From positions 248,001 to 312,000 of the forward strand of contig VWZF01007079.1 in NCBI GenBank assembly GCA_013396755.1: a DNA stretch of 64,000 nt. The letters are read 5' to 3'. Source of the stretch: Sclerurus mexicanus (lineage: Eukaryota > Chordata > Aves > Passeriformes > Furnariidae). Shown here piece after piece: positions 1 through 14,160 of the stretch. Numbering within the stretch: position 1 is the first letter of the stretch; each line of letters starts with the position of its first letter. The notes below the pieces were generated by a model. The model saw only the letters and a program-made list of their open reading frames with translations. It was not told where the DNA came from and did no database searches. Both the position numbers and the translations under genes were made by a program.

Positions 1-2976
1 ACCAGCAAGGCAGTGATCTCACCTGTGTAGTACTTTGAGGAGAGCAGTAACAAGCTGGAGATGCACAAATCTGCAGTGGGGATTGCTCATGGCAACTGGC
101 TTATTGCCCAGTTTAAAGGCATTAAATTGCCTTGTCAGTGTCAAAGTAGGCCTGCCCTGAGTTTAACTGGGGGGGGAGAAGGTTTTGGTAATGCAGTGCT
201 GAATATTTAATATTGATGATCTCTTAGGAGGGAATTGCTAGTTACCCAGCAAACTGCTAGACCATGTTGGCTTATTAAGTCATGTCAAAGACACTGCCAT
301 TCAGCTTATTCACTGAAGGGCCACAATCCTTTTGTTCTTTCTTTCCCCCCCCCTAAGACAGAGCAACTGGTCTGAGATCGGTCAATTAACTAAATATTAA
401 CCACAGAATTGTTAAAAAAAATATGTTTATGAAAGATGACATAAAAGACTTTTGAGGGGTGATGGTCACAGTCAAGGTTATACTGTACACTGAAGAAAAG
501 TGACACTAGACCTGTTGCCATGGCAATCAAGGATGCTCTTGGCCTCTTTGAGTTCATCCCCATGACACCAGGAATATGCAAACCTTGGCTGATCCTGAGA
601 TGGGATTTTACAGACTTTCTGCTTCTGGACTGAGACCTGCAAGCTCCTCACTTGATCTTGTCCAACAATCCCAGTGAGGTTAGGTGCTGTGACTAGTAAT
701 ATATGACTGAAACCCCTCCACTAAACAGACTTTTACTTGTCAATAAAAAGAAGTCAAATATTGGTGCAGAACAGCAGCGTGTATGATGTTTGTGTATTTG
801 TGTGGGAAGTATCTTGCTTTAATGTATAACAACAAAAATACTCTCTAGAGCGCACTAAGGATATTTCCTCGTGGATATTTTTCCAAGCAGATGAGGCCTT
901 AAAAAGAACCAGGCTTTAATGATGTTTGAAATTGCTTCATCTGCTTCTAACACTTTCTTCGTTTTTATTATTCTTCCTGACCAGGCTTCCCAAAACACTT
1001 TCAGTACTTGCTTGTAGTATTTTTAGTCGTATCTTTTTTTCCAAACAGATTGATGCCATTTTTTTGAAAACTGATTATTATATTTAATTCTGTAAGTTGG
1101 AAGCTTTCTGCGGAGCTTTGGAGTAAATTATGTTTGTTGGTAATTAATTAGGCCTGTTGTGGTTTCATTGACATCATAGCAAGACTCAGTGGAATTTAGA
1201 AAAGAGCTGTTCAGAGACCCCCTGTCCCCATGATTTCCCTTCATAGGAACAGGTTGCCCAAAGTCTGACTCTCTTGCTTTTTTTGAGACTCTCTTATTTA
1301 TACTTATTGTCTTTGCAATTCCTGTTCTTGACTTGACTAGAGCTTGACTAGATTTGATAAGAGCTTTTCCTTGTTGCATTTTGTTTGCAATTAGTGTACT
1401 CCATTGCATTCTTTCAATCAATGTATTTCTGAAAGACTGACTAATGAGGGTATTCTCAGTACATCATTACTGCTAGGCAACTGCCCAAATCTTGACGTTT
1501 CACTCTAGATTTTTTTTTCCCACCCAAGAACAAATGAGTAAGGATTCTGCTGGCCCTTCAGTGCTAACTCAGATTTTACTGTGCTGAACAAAAAGGTATC
1601 TTTCGAAGAGGGTAATACCAGCATTCAGAGAGTATTCTTAGGGAAATTTGTTTCAGCCAACATCTTTTTATTGTTTGGAGTGTGGCATACAGACCATTCT
1701 TCCTTACCCACCAGTTTTCATGGCCCTGCACAGAAACCAGTCTCATTTGTACAACTCCCTCCATTTGCTGCTTTGCTACTTGCAGAAGATGCAAGGGCAG
1801 GAAGAATCCGATTATTAGAAGTTTTAGGAACAACCTCAGAGTTTCCTGCTCTAAGGATCACAATGATTGGGACTCACATTTCTAATCCTATTGATCTGCA
1901 CTTTCATTACCTTTCAACACCTCAGAAGGCTGCAAGTTATATGCAAGCCGTCCTTGCTTAGTGAATTATATTGCAGTGTTTTGCCTTCATCATAACCTAA
2001 GACTGTTTCAAAAGTATTTTGCTTGTAATGAAAATAAAAGAGGAATTCTAAAGCACGCATGGATCATTTAAAAATAAAAGTAATTAGAATTTGTATTGTT
2101 ACATTACAACTTACAAAGAGATTGTGTGACTGTATCACATTCCCCTTTTCTGCATCACGCTGTCAGGCCTGCCTGAGGTAAATGCTTTAATCTGCATGAC
2201 CTTTATGATGGTATTTTGCTTTTGTGCTTCACTCAAAGCTTTTGTTCTTCATTTAATGCACCCTGCAACTGTGCAATACATTATGTTCAATGAAGCACTA
2301 TTTATAATTTTTAGATTGTTATATTTAATTGCCAAAATTCAAATTTCCTAAAAATGCTGCTTTAGCATAGTGGAATCACTTTGTATTTCTTATCTCTGGT
2401 GACTAGTTGTTAGAAGTGTGCATTTGCCTTTTCTGGTGGCTTGTTTTCCAGCCTAAATTAAGGGTTGCAAGATAGGAGGGGATTTTACTTTCATGCTCCT
2501 GAAAGCCCAGCCCAGGAGAAATAACGGCAGTGGTTTGGGGAGGGTTCAACCCCTCGCAGCACGCGGCGTGAGACTTTTAGCAAGTCATTTAATATCTGCT
2601 GTTCAGCTCAGCTACCTGCAAAATTAACTTACAGGCACTGATCTGAGGGGCTGACTAAAAAGGACTGTGAACAACTTCACAACTGGCTCTATTTGCAGTA
2701 CTTATGTGTTACTTTTCCTTGAATATTCAAGTCCTAGTTTTTATTACTAGGAATAGTTATAAAAACTCCTTTTAAGCCCCAAGGACTGCTCATTTATCAA
2801 TTTTGAAATTTGAACTGTTGTAAAAGCAATAGTGGATGAAAAAAAATGAAGAGTTTTATGAACAAACATGCTGTTTGAAATATCAGTTTTAGTTGTTAAA
2901 TCTAGAAAGGCATTTAAAATTGTTTGTCCCTATTTTAGAATGCTTATGTGCTTTACAAACATAATGAATTGCAAAT

Positions 2977-3004
2977 TATATATATATACACACACATATA
3001 TATA
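2977..3004. repeat. TA/CA dinucleotide microsatellite
   Basis: An alternating purine-pyrimidine tract: a TA run, then a short CA run, then TA again. It is likely length-variable. Confidence 0.8.
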
Positions 3005-5139
3005 CGTGGTATAAAAATACCATAATTTGATTTCCAGCTGGTGGTGAGTTAGTTACAAAAAAGACCCAAGTGGGTACCAAGGACAACACTGTGTGAGTTA
3101 TGGACAAAACTAAAGCATAGTGAACCTGTAATTGCTAATACAATTTCAGTTTGTAAAGGGAAAACAAATTACTTATTTACTTACTGATGAGATTCAGAAA
3201 TACTCTCCTATAATGAGTAAGTTCAAGAATGTTATCATCTCCTCTATGAATAATTTGCTTTTTTCCCAAGGAAAACAGTTGTTGCATATATATCTTCTGA
3301 CAAATTACTGAGGGTTCCACTTTAATAAATTATGATCTGAGAGACTTATTGCAAGACTTCCTTAAAGGGCATTTGTGAGTCAGTTTGGATTTGTAAGAGA
3401 ATGACACAATGCAAATCAAATCTATTGTTATTGATACTAGTGTTATTAAAAATTAATCATCTTATGCACAAGGGATAAAGATGACAAATCTGGGAATATG
3501 CTTTGAAGATGCACTGAAATTAATATTCTTGAAAGAGTAATGTGACTGACTCTCCCTGCTTATTAATATGTTTTTGACAAGCAGTTAATTTATAGAGATT
3601 ATAGAAAGAGATTTGTATTAATATCTAATAATAGAAAAAGGGTACTGCATTCAAGAGTGAAATTATTTTAGGTACGCATAAAATAGAATGACCTTTTGTT
3701 TTACTGACATACAAGAAAACTTTTTTTTTAAACTGAGAGAAAGCTAATTTTTTGAGCTCAAGAAGAATAAAACAGTAGATATTTTATAATTCCCTGAGAG
3801 TTTCTTCTGTCTCCTAGATAGCAGTTGTATAGAGAGAGGAACAGGAATATCCTTCACTATTTCAGGTGCATTATTTCACAACCTATGAAGACAGATCTAC
3901 TTTAATAAAAGCAATGGTTGTATTTTAATAAGGTTTTTGTGTGTGCACCTTGCCGATGGTGGCAGTCACTGGCTACTTCAAGCATTGCTGTATTGTGTTC
4001 TCAGCAGAGTTAACCTCCGAAGGGGTGAGGGGCGCCCCACTGCTGCCCACTGAAACTGGGCGATGTACTGATGCTGCCAAACTTTGCAGAGTCACTGCCA
4101 AAATAGGAGTGCTGGGCATGAGTGATGAAGTAATATTTAGGGGAAGGAAAGAAGCATTGTCAGACTTAAAATATCACTTTGAATTATGACAAAACTCACA
4201 ATCTTAAAATCCTCACTCTTGCAGCGTAATAGAAACTACATTAAGTTGCTTAAAGCATTACTGAAAAGGGCATAGCTCTGTCATCAGAACACTGTATAAA
4301 TTATAAAACAGAATGAATGCTGTGGAAACAAGTTATTTTTTATGTATTATCTTACCAGATCAATATGAGCAAATTCTTTGTTTACAGGAACAGTGCGATT
4401 GAGGGGATAAACACCACTTTCCTCTAACATGATGCTAATGCCAAGACAAAATTTTGTGAGAGAGTGATGAGAGGGCCAGATTGTATTTATTAACTTATTA
4501 CAGTCTATGTGTATTTTTTAGAAAAATAAGTTTCCTTCTGTGGGAGTTGAAAGCTGAAGGATAAAAATTATTCCAATTCTTGCTCAGTCTGGGTCTCAAT
4601 CTGTCTTGAAAGGCGAAGGAAAACTGACTCAAAATAATTTGTGGTCTGTGAAGGATATTGAACTCTGCAGATGTCAGTACCATTGCTCTGTGCACATCTG
4701 AAATATGGATGGGCAGAGGAGAGTGCAGGCAAGGCATTTTTCTGAGTAGATAAGATAATCAAAGCTGTAAGTAGCTAATTGTTGATAATTTCCACTGAAG
4801 TCACAGATAATGTCCAGGGTACCTCGTCATGGTGCCATACCCCTTCTCATATAACAGCTGTCTATAGTACAGTCTGAATAATGATGAGTTAAATGAGTCC
4901 TTTCTTGGATCATTTTTCAAGCAATCCAAACATCTTGTTCCTACTTAAATCTGAGTCTGGACAGGACGTGCTTATATACCTGCATCTTGTAAACTGTTCC
5001 CTTTCATACTGCGGGCTAATCTGATTCGATAAACACATTATTCTTTTAAATACAGAAGTGCATTTTTGAGACTGTCTTTACCTCTTATTCTGTCTCTACA
5101 TATTGTCACGCTTTTTTACCTGGAGCTGGTTACGAGGCC

Positions 5140-5480
5140 CTACATTCCTTAGGCAGAACCATTCCTACTGCTCTTCCTCTTGCTTGCCTCCCCCTCGGTG
5201 CCCTTTGGCTGCCTCCCCTGCCCTGTTTCCCAGCACGCTGCTCAGCCCCTCTCAGTGAGCGTGGTGAGATGAGTGGCTCTCCTGGCAGGGGCAGAGCACG
5301 AAGCCGAGTCCAGGGCACTGCAGTGTCCTCTGTGCCCATGCCATGTGGGCTCTCTCTGCCAGCAGAGCTGAGTGGTGGCAGCCCTGCCAGGTTTACCCTG
5401 TGAGCTCACCCCTGGGGAGGCTCAATGCAGACATGAACTTCTCAGGCAGTGGGTGGATAGCACGGGACTTCTGGCACTGA
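5140..5480. other. GC-rich islet
   Basis: By hand count, 114 of 180 bases at 5161-5340 are G or C (63%), in surroundings near 35-40%. CpG is not dense enough to call a CpG island, and no gene or repeat family is recognised. Overlapping short frames on both strands look like a by-product of few stop codons. Confidence 0.5.
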
Positions 5481-8400
5481 AACGGGGTCCACGCTGTACC
5501 CTCAGCATCTCTGTGCTTACAGTCACAAAGACAGCAATTTCAAGGCATGTGTCACATGTCAATGGAATTCAAGTTTAAAATGTAAAATACATTGCAATTC
5601 CTTTTTGTTTGGATGACGGCATAAAAGCCTTCCCCTTCAGGTAAGCACACCCCATGCACACACCACCTCAGTGAATTGGTAAATCACACGTTTAACCATT
5701 TTGACATGTTTTTCATGTCATTTTCATCCGTGTCCTTCTCTCTCTGCCCTTAGGTAGAAATACTTTTCAATCCAGGCCACTCTTTTACTCCTCCTGAGAA
5801 AAGTGTGCTACAGTTCCCCTTAGGAAAGATCCCTGAACGATTTAACTACAGCTGACCACTTTGACACTGGCAGAGTTTTTACTAAGTTCCCTGCAGTGAA
5901 AATCTTGTGGAAGAGTGTGTTGGAAAACACAGGGATTGCTTAGAATCTTAATGGAGTTGTTTCTCCCTGTGTCTGTTTCGATTGTACTTCAAAACAAACA
6001 GACCCACGCTGAGGAATCATGGCGTGGCTATTTGCACTACTTAGTGGCTGAATTACACCCACAGTGTTTCCCTACTAAATTCTAGACAGTCCTGGAGCCC
6101 TCAGAAATAATGTCTATACACAATCACATGCCACAGAGGTCCTTTAACATGAAGGCAAATACAGTCTCAGCAACTAGAATATGAAGAGAGTTAGAGATTT
6201 TGCACATGGCAAGAGTGGTTTCTGTGCAGAAAACAGTCTTTTGTTGAGGGGTAATCATAATAAATCTGGGTTCCCTGTTTCCAATTCCTTTGCTTTCCTT
6301 AGTTTAAAATGTAGTTTCTGTGACCCACATGCCAGTCCCAGAAATACACAGTGCTCTGCAGAAATAAACGCAGATGCCAACAAAAGGTCAAATTCAAGGA
6401 TGACTCTTCCCAGAGGTGAGGCTAAAAAATACTCCATGCTGATGTTTTTGACTTGGTAAGGTACCATAGAAGGAGGAACTAAAGTCTGTGTTGTGCTTAC
6501 GCCTTAATCTGAAATGTTGCTGTTGTGAAACTTTATTTTCCTCTCCATATTGTAGGAGTACATATTCCCTAGAATATCTATTCTATATATTACTAAGATA
6601 GTCAGTATATTACTGTCAAACTCAAGGAGATGTTCCTTCTTCTGTAAATCATGTGTAAATGAATTGGTGAAATGTCACAGTATGGATTGTATGAGTTCAA
6701 TGTCAGAATGAGAGCTGACAGTGACTCTCTGAGTGGATACCTCTAGGTGTCCACCCTCCTACTTTAATATGTACTCAGTGGAGAGTTAGAGAGGGTGTCT
6801 CTGCAATTCCTACCTTGGCTACAGGAACTTGTATAAGAGCTGAGAGAATTCAGGTTCTTGCACCTTTCTCTTTGAGGATAAGACTAGTGGGTTACAAATT
6901 ATACAGTGTGGGATTTTTTCAGTAAAAGGAAAGATTATGGAGAAAAGGGAAGGCCTTAAAAACCCCATCCAAAGAAGACAATACCTGAATGTTTCTCTGC
7001 TAATGTCATACTGCTCTGTTTACCTAAACTTGTATCCTCGCTGAGATGCAGCTGCCTCCCAAGGTGAAGGAAACTGCCTCTGTTTCCAGAGATCTATCCC
7101 ATTTCACTCCACCAGTTATTTGCCTGTGTTGGTGGGCTTTTCATATCTGGGGCAAAATTTATTTCAGAGGTTGACTGGACAGAAGGAGAAATCATCAAAG
7201 CTAATAATTCTGGTGATGTGCCTTAACATTTTGCAAATATTTGGTGAGAAGAGGCTTTTGCCATTTCGTTCCTTCCTGTCTTTTCCACAAACAGTTTTCT
7301 TTTGCATTAACATCCACAGTTCCTACAATTCTCAACAGTCAGACAAATAACACCAGTTTCATAAATTCCAGAAAAGCTGATTTAAATTCCTCCTCCTCCT
7401 GTAACAGCCCTGAGACATGGAAGTGAAATCCCTCGACCTGCCTGCTCGGGCTCTTTGTTTAGGCACAGGAGAAACAACTGTACTTACCTGGGTGGGTGTT
7501 CATGCCTTCAGTAGATGAACAATAGCTACTCAGTGGGAAATACATGTGGAATAAAGAGCAGTGCTTTGTGGTCAAAATAAGGAACTCTCTTGGAAATGCA
7601 GATTTGCTGTAATTTAATCTTTCTGGAAAGGTTCTATTTCATTAACTAATTTCATTTGAAGAAAGCAGCTAACCAGACGATTCTTTGAGATGCGGGTGCC
7701 TTAATTTGGTGATTTCTTGCTGAATCAGCGCAGGGCAAAAGTACTCTGTAGCCCTAGAAAACCAAATCAGGGAAAGTTCTCACCCTGAAGAAAATAGGAG
7801 ATTAAATAAAAGTTGTGGTATTAGTGAAGATGAGAAAGTTCATTCTCACATTATTAAATAGTCCAGAGAAGATGGATGAGAGCTCAACTTTTTAACAAAA
7901 TAAGGGAGAAAAACCAGCACAGCATCCAGCAAAGTAAGAAATACAGTTGGGGTCCTGCAGCTATAAAAGTGCTCACCTTCTGGCACACCTTTTCTGCCTC
8001 TGTTTTACCCTGTTCTCTGTTCTTAATTTCTCTGTGAGCGTAACTCTCTTCCCTTTCCTGTGTGTTCTGTCAAGATCATTAGCTCATCTGTTCCTTTTGC
8101 AGTTAATTCTCTTGAAAATGGATAATACTGATATCCAAACCAGGAAAAGGCCAGACATCCGGGATTCACAAAGCTGTTGTTAATGTTTTCTGTTATTTGG
8201 AATTTAGAAGTGAATTGCTCTGAAATACTAAATTAATCTTGCTCTTTACTGAGGACATTTTCACAACAGCGGCCCTAAAATGTTTGCGTTTCTCCTGTCT
8301 CCTCCACCTCTCAGAGGCTGGGGCTGTAGAAGGAGATGTGAAGCATGAGGCTCCTAAATTACATGTCTCTATGCAGAGGATGGCCGAAGAAACTTAAGAT

Positions 8401-11400
8401 ACATTTGATTAATAAAAGGAATTTTTGTAAGTGTGCTACATTCTTCATTTGGATCTGATTAGTTTAAACTTTCCTTTGCATTGTGTTTAATTGGTGTTCT
8501 GACACTAGTCTGCCTCAGTATATTAGAATTGTCCTTCTTTGAAAAAAGCAGAAAATATGAAATTCCAGGAAAGACTCAGACTCCCTGAGCTGTGGCCGTG
8601 TGTGAAAAGGTTCTCCCTATGGCTGGCTAACAATAACATAACCCGAGCTTCAGGCCCTTATCAGTCTGTTCCAGAGTATTTACTTCATTTGAAAGCATTG
8701 AGAATATATTGCAGTAAAGGTGCTTGTCATATCTCTCCTGCCTTATCAAAGGTTAGTCGTGCAAAAAGCTGCTTTCAGTCATAGTCCTGAAAAGGTTTTT
8801 GAGAAGGGGTTAATGCATTTCTATCTCCTGGTTAGATCTCAGCTGGGACCTCGGTCCAGTGTTTCCTTAGCTCATGAATATTAGACTTTCTTTTGAATAG
8901 ACTGAAGACATATGGAAAATCATCTCAGCTACATGTCTCATGTGGGAAAAGGTCTAAATGTCAAGCAGTAGCATTGAAAGCCTTTAAAATTGGCTCATGT
9001 TCTGCAAAGAAACATGTTTACGAGCATAGCAACATCTTTTTTCCAAAAGCGCCTCCAGGCTCCCTAGATAAATGAGTGTCTTTCACAGCCTGTGCTCGAA
9101 GCATTCAGCTCCCAGAAACCTGAGAATTCTCTCTTAGATCTCCAAGAGACTTCCACAGAAAGCCATGACATTTGGCACCCCAATCTGCACTTGTGTCAGC
9201 TGCACAGCTTTGACATGGGCGTTGTGCTGGTCTTGACCCACTGTTCACTCTCTGCCATGCGCTGAAACCAGGAGGACGTGGAGTCACCTCCTTGGTGGTT
9301 CAGCTCAGCCAACAGAAAGTCTCCAAAATGCAACCAACAGGAGCGTGGCAAAATAGTTCCGTGTTATAAAGAGAGAGTTGGTTTGCCTTTCGTAAGCTTC
9401 CACTAATTCTGGGAAGGATCATATGGAATTGCATTTCAGGAACACATCCTGCCCTCCCACGTACGCGTGCCTTACAGATCCTGTTCAAATGTTTTTAAAA
9501 GCTTTTCCTCCAGAGCTGTCCCTCTTTTGTGTATTTTAGAGCTTCTGAAGCAGTTTGCAGTCTTCAGTGGAAGGAAGCTTGTAGACAATATCTTTGTATA
9601 TATTGAAAGTGCTTTTGTATCATCTACGAAGTGAATAGAAATTCTGCAGATTTATATTGACATTCCTTCATGTATAGATTTAAAGAAAAGGTGTTAGCAA
9701 TGTTCGTAGTCTGCCCCAGACTACCAAAGTCCCAAATGAATGCTTATTTTTGCTGAAGGCAATAACTTTATGTCAGGAATAAATTCAAGTAGCATCTGGA
9801 AGGTGACATGAAAAACAGTCAATCTATGCTGGTTTTATTCAAGAGTATAATGTTAAGAAATTAGGTGAAGAGACTGGTGCATATATGAAGTTTAGCTGCA
9901 TTACTGCACATTTGCAAAAAGAAAATATATTTACAAATTCTTCTTCCCTGAGTGCACTTTCTGCTTTCCTATAAGCTACATAGTGGGGTTTCAGTAGTCA
10001 TGAGAACTTTCCACCTTCATCTGCGAAAGCATTTTGCCATTTTCCCTTCAATACTTAGCAGGACACTGACAGTAGGTCTGCTTTGCTCAGTTTTGTCACT
10101 AAGCAAAGGAACCAACATTTGGAGTACAGTCAGTAAAAGAAGAAACATTCCAACCTGCCTCTAATCAGGTGTCTCAGGACGTGATACAGACACACTGGTG
10201 TTTGAGAAGGAAAAGTATAACACTGCTAAAAGTACAGTGGCTAAAGTTACATATTTTGCCATGGTCTGAGACTATGACATTTTCCTTATTCACAGATCTA
10301 GAGAGTCATCCTCAAAAATCTAGTGCTTTAAAGGGCAAGTGCTCTGTGACACCAGATTTATTAATTTCACTCTGAGACAGCCGCTTTCTTTAGAGAAGTT
10401 CTGTATGTGGGCACATGCAAACAGGTGCTTAAATACAGGTACCCATACAGTACAGTGTAAATTCATTTGTTGAATTTTATATATAAGCATCTTGCCCCTT
10501 TAAAACCTGGATAGGCCTAAAATGTACTGCAAGTAAGAGAGGGCGTTAGCTGAACTTAAATGATGATGTGCTTGATGGTAGAGTTGGAACAACAGCGTTT
10601 TTAGGAATTGAAAGAAAGAAGAAACCAAGGGGAAATTGCACTTAGATTTTGCAAAACTCTGAAGAGGAAAATCTTTTTGTAAAGCATTTACTAGGTTTTC
10701 GTGACACCAGATGCAGCCCTGCATAAAGTTTGGTGAATTGCACTGTCTTAGTTTCATTTTAGTCTATCACCTTTATTGCCATGTGTATCATCTGCTCTAA
10801 CATCCCAGGGTGTTAAATGATACCGCTCCTACCTGGGAGTGACAATATGTACATCTAGGGAGCAAAATGCTCAAAACATTTAGCACAGCATATGCTGCCT
10901 GTGCAAGGTTTCTGTGCAAAAATACCCAAATTAGCTCTGAATGGAGCAGCAAAAGAAAAATCCACAGCTGGCAGTCTTCATCTCTGCTGATCCCAAGCGG
11001 CTGGCTAAACAAACACGGAAAAAACTCAACCTTCTGTTCTCTTTTCTCTTCCCTCTTTCCCCTACCCCCCCATTCAGTGTAAGAGTTTTCACAGTCACAT
11101 CACAAGAGGCAGAAATAGGATGCTGCTATTTCTTACAGTTTCTTACTTACTTGAGACATCTCATGGCACTGGTGAGTTAGCCAGGATGCCCATTAATTCT
11201 CACTGTGCTCGGATGTGGGCAGCTATGATCCAAGACCACCAAAATAGTCTCGCTCTGTCTGATATGCAGAAGATCAGGTGGCCTAGCTGAAGCCTTTACA
11301 GACTCAATGAACAGATACCTTTCATTGGCTGGCTGTGCCACTTTGTGTCTGTGCTTCTGACTTTCCCAGTGGTGCTGGTTATGCTTTATGTATTTTTACT

Positions 11401-11917
11401 TTTCTGGGGACAAAGTGATCTTTAATAGAATGTGCAAGTGTTAGTCTGAGTTCCCTGTATGTTCTTTAAGCCATTTTTATTCTTCTGTGAATTTACTGTT
11501 ACCAAGCACCAATGTATTACTCTTGCTACCAGGAATGGTATTTACTGTTCAGTGGGATGCTCTGGTGTGTTCTGATGGCACGGCGCGTGGCACAGTTGTG
11601 TGTCACAGTGCTATCAGCATTGCTGGCAAGGCACTGAGTGCTAATGTATCTGTGCAGGTAGCAAGGGGCACACAGTAGGAATATGTGGGATGGTAGCAAT
11701 TGCTGTGGTGGAAAGAGATTACTGGTGAAGTCTCAACAAAATTCTGTACTGAGAATTTTTATATGTTTGCTAAAAGCAAGTAAATTGGAAAGTTGAGTGA
11801 ATAACAAGACCACGAAGTTTGCTTTCAGTACTGTCACATTCTAGGCAGTGAAGTCAGTCAAAAACTAACAATGAAGAATTTCAGAAGGATCTTAAAAGAT
11901 TGAGGAAGTAATAAAGT

Positions 11918-12085
11918 GTTGTTCAGCTTGGAGAAGGCTCTGATGAGACCTTATAGCAGCTGTCGAGTACATAAAGGGAGCCTGCGAGCTAGTGAGGAAC
12001 TTCTTACAAGGGCATAGGACAGGGGGCAGTGGCCTTGAGCTGAAGGAGGATAATTTAGATATTAAGGATAAATTCTTTACAAAAA
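11918..12085 (+). mobile_element. CR1 LINE fragment (near-3' part)
   Basis: The segment opens with the CR1 phrase ttcagcttggagaagg. It continues through recognisable remnants of the region after the reverse transcriptase: a GAGACCTTA block, a tacataaagggagcc block, a cttacaagggcat block with the gacagg motif, and a tagatattaaggataaattctt block. All lie in CR1 order on the + strand. Similarity fades after about 12085, and the terminal 3' tail is not visible. The family assignment rests on memory of the CR1 consensus. Confidence 0.75.
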
Positions 12086-13859
12086 AGCAATCTAAACTTT
12101 ACAAATAAATTCATGGGCTCTAAGCTGACTTGCCACTTCGGATTTAGTTCTTGGAGTTACAGCAGGAAATGTTGAATCAGAATACTTTAGAGGTTAAAAA
12201 AGTAGTTGACATGATTAATGAGGAAAAGCATGCACCAAAAAATTGAGAACAGCATTGCATAAAGCTGTAGAATACCTGTATCTTCAAAACAGAAGGTGAA
12301 ATTATCAGAATCATGGGACACTTTCTGTACAAGAAGAAACAAAAATGGACTAAAGCTGGAAAATGTGACTGATGTGGTAAATCTCTTTAAAATCAGAAGT
12401 GTCAGGGTGAAATAGAATTGGCTGCATTTTCTTTCAGTACAAGAAACAGGAGACATCACATGAGATTAGCAGGTTCTTGCCCCAAAACTCAGAAAAGGAG
12501 GTGATCATTCTTATGTTCTTTAGTCAAGCTATGGCAATTCATGCCATGAGATGCTGGGGAATGATAAAATGTGACCAAAAAGGAATTTTACTTTTTTCCC
12601 TTTTATTCCCACTGAGAGCTATTAAAATATAGGCAGCCTTCTGACCCAGGAATTGCCTGATCAGCAACTTTCTGAAGGTCAGGAGAGTTATGGAGAAGTG
12701 TCATTGCACAGCCAGGCACTGTCCAAGAGAGGGGTTTTGGACGGGGAGCCCAGGATGTGCATTTCTTGCCTATGTAAAAATGTCAGTGGACAAACCCAAA
12801 TACCTCTGTTCTGTGATCTTACTGGAGATGATGGGAAGGTGGTGGGTTCACAACCAGGAATGATCTAGTATGTCCTTCTCAGAGGCAATCTGTTAGTCTA
12901 AACCACCATATGTGCCAAGTGTCTTCAGTTTTCACTCCGTTAGAAACATTAGCAGAGCAAAAATGCATATTTTCAGAGTGTTTTAAAAGGAAGCTCATAT
13001 TTTCTATCAATAAATTAGTTGAGTTTAATAAGGGTTTAAACATCCTTTCAGTCCTTTTTTAGAAGATTGCAGTGGACAATTATGTCCTTGTTCTAGGGAG
13101 TGAATCTAATGTATGAGCTCTGTTATTTATGGTACATTGAAAAAGCCAGTTTAAAGTGTTTCCTATGACTGAGAAGAAAGTCTGACAAAAGAGAGATAAA
13201 CAAGTCCCCATGGTTTACACTTTGTGGGGAGAGCTAATATTGCCACTATAGGCAACAGATTTAAGGATGCCAAGTATTTCATAAGCTAAATTGCACGTGA
13301 TAGACTCTACTTAAAACATATGAATGAAATGGAAAGGTCCTGATCATGCCATCTGGTGTATGGCACTTACCCGAGTGAGAAAGCCCCAGACAAACAGGAG
13401 ATGAGGCCAAATGACTCAAAGTGCTGGAAATATATTTCTGTCTAAATGAGCAGCGTGTCAAACACTGTGAGTTTTGTACACTTATGGAAATGCAGAAGGT
13501 GGAGAGAGAATGCACCATTCTGAGGGAACAGCTGCTGCAAAGTCATGCTGTATAAAGATGGGGACTGCATTTGAGTATTCCTGCAGGGCTTTTTTCCCAG
13601 ACACCACCAAATAAAGGTAGCAGTGTGTAAACCCTAGCCAGGTATCACAGTTCTTGCGTTCTGCTTCATCAGTGTGTGACCCTGCAGGAGGTCAGTTCTG
13701 TTTCTAGTACAAAAGTACTAGAGAGGAGTGATAACAAAATAGTAAGAAACCTGGTTTTGCACTATGTGCCACAGTATTAGCCATCAGCTATGTGTGTTTG
13801 GATGGATGCACACACGTGCCCAGCTTTTGTGCGGGGTAAGGCTGCAGCTTCAGTCTTAG

Positions 13860-14160
13860 CACAGCAGCAGATGAGCCACCTTGCAAGTGGGCAGGCTGGG
13901 GCACTCAGTGACCCGCCTGTGCCAGCCTGAGCTCAGCAGCAAGCCCATCTGGTGGTGTGGTTTGGCTTCTGCTGTTACAGGAGCTGCTGCTTTTCTGCAG
14001 CAGCTCTTGCAGCCGAGACGAGCTTTGTGTCTCTGAGGATGTGCCAGTGACTGCAGAGGAAGGCCATCTCTTTGATCCTCCTCACTCTCCTTTGGAGGGT
14101 TTCTTGCCCAAACAAGCACTGTGAAATGTCCTTGAGGGGTATCTGGGGCAGGATGTCTGG
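13860..14160. other. GC-rich islet with inverted repeat
   Basis: A moderately GC-rich segment standing out from the flanks and continuing weakly to about 14560. It contains the hairpin listed separately. No repeat family or coding domain is recognised. Confidence 0.4.
13970..14017. repeat. Inverted repeat / hairpin
   Basis: The arms gagctgctgc (13981-13990) and gcagcagctc (13997-14006) are perfect 10-bp complements around a 6-nt loop. Pairing extends outward through a G-T wobble, A-T and C-G to a 13-bp stem. It continues with mismatches to about 13970 and 14017. The imperfect stem is too short for a typical microRNA precursor. Confidence 0.7.

Larger units (their letters stand above)
1..11917. 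other. Intronic DNA without recognised genes
   Basis: AT-rich sequence. It contains a TA/CA dinucleotide run (2977-3004) and a GC-rich islet (5140-5480). A 126-codon open frame on + (1581-1961) shows no domain, splice context or promoter that I recognise and is treated as chance. I see no mobile element I can name. Confidence 0.6.

Noticed and set aside
1581..1961. 126-codon open frame on the + strand near the window start
   Set aside because: Frames of this length are expected several times by chance in 64 kb of six-frame sequence at this composition. No domain, splice site or promoter evidence supports it.
13970..14017. Hairpin as a microRNA precursor
   Set aside because: The continuous stem is only 13 bp with a 6-nt loop, and outer pairing is broken by mismatches. 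A 22-nt duplex cannot be placed on it.
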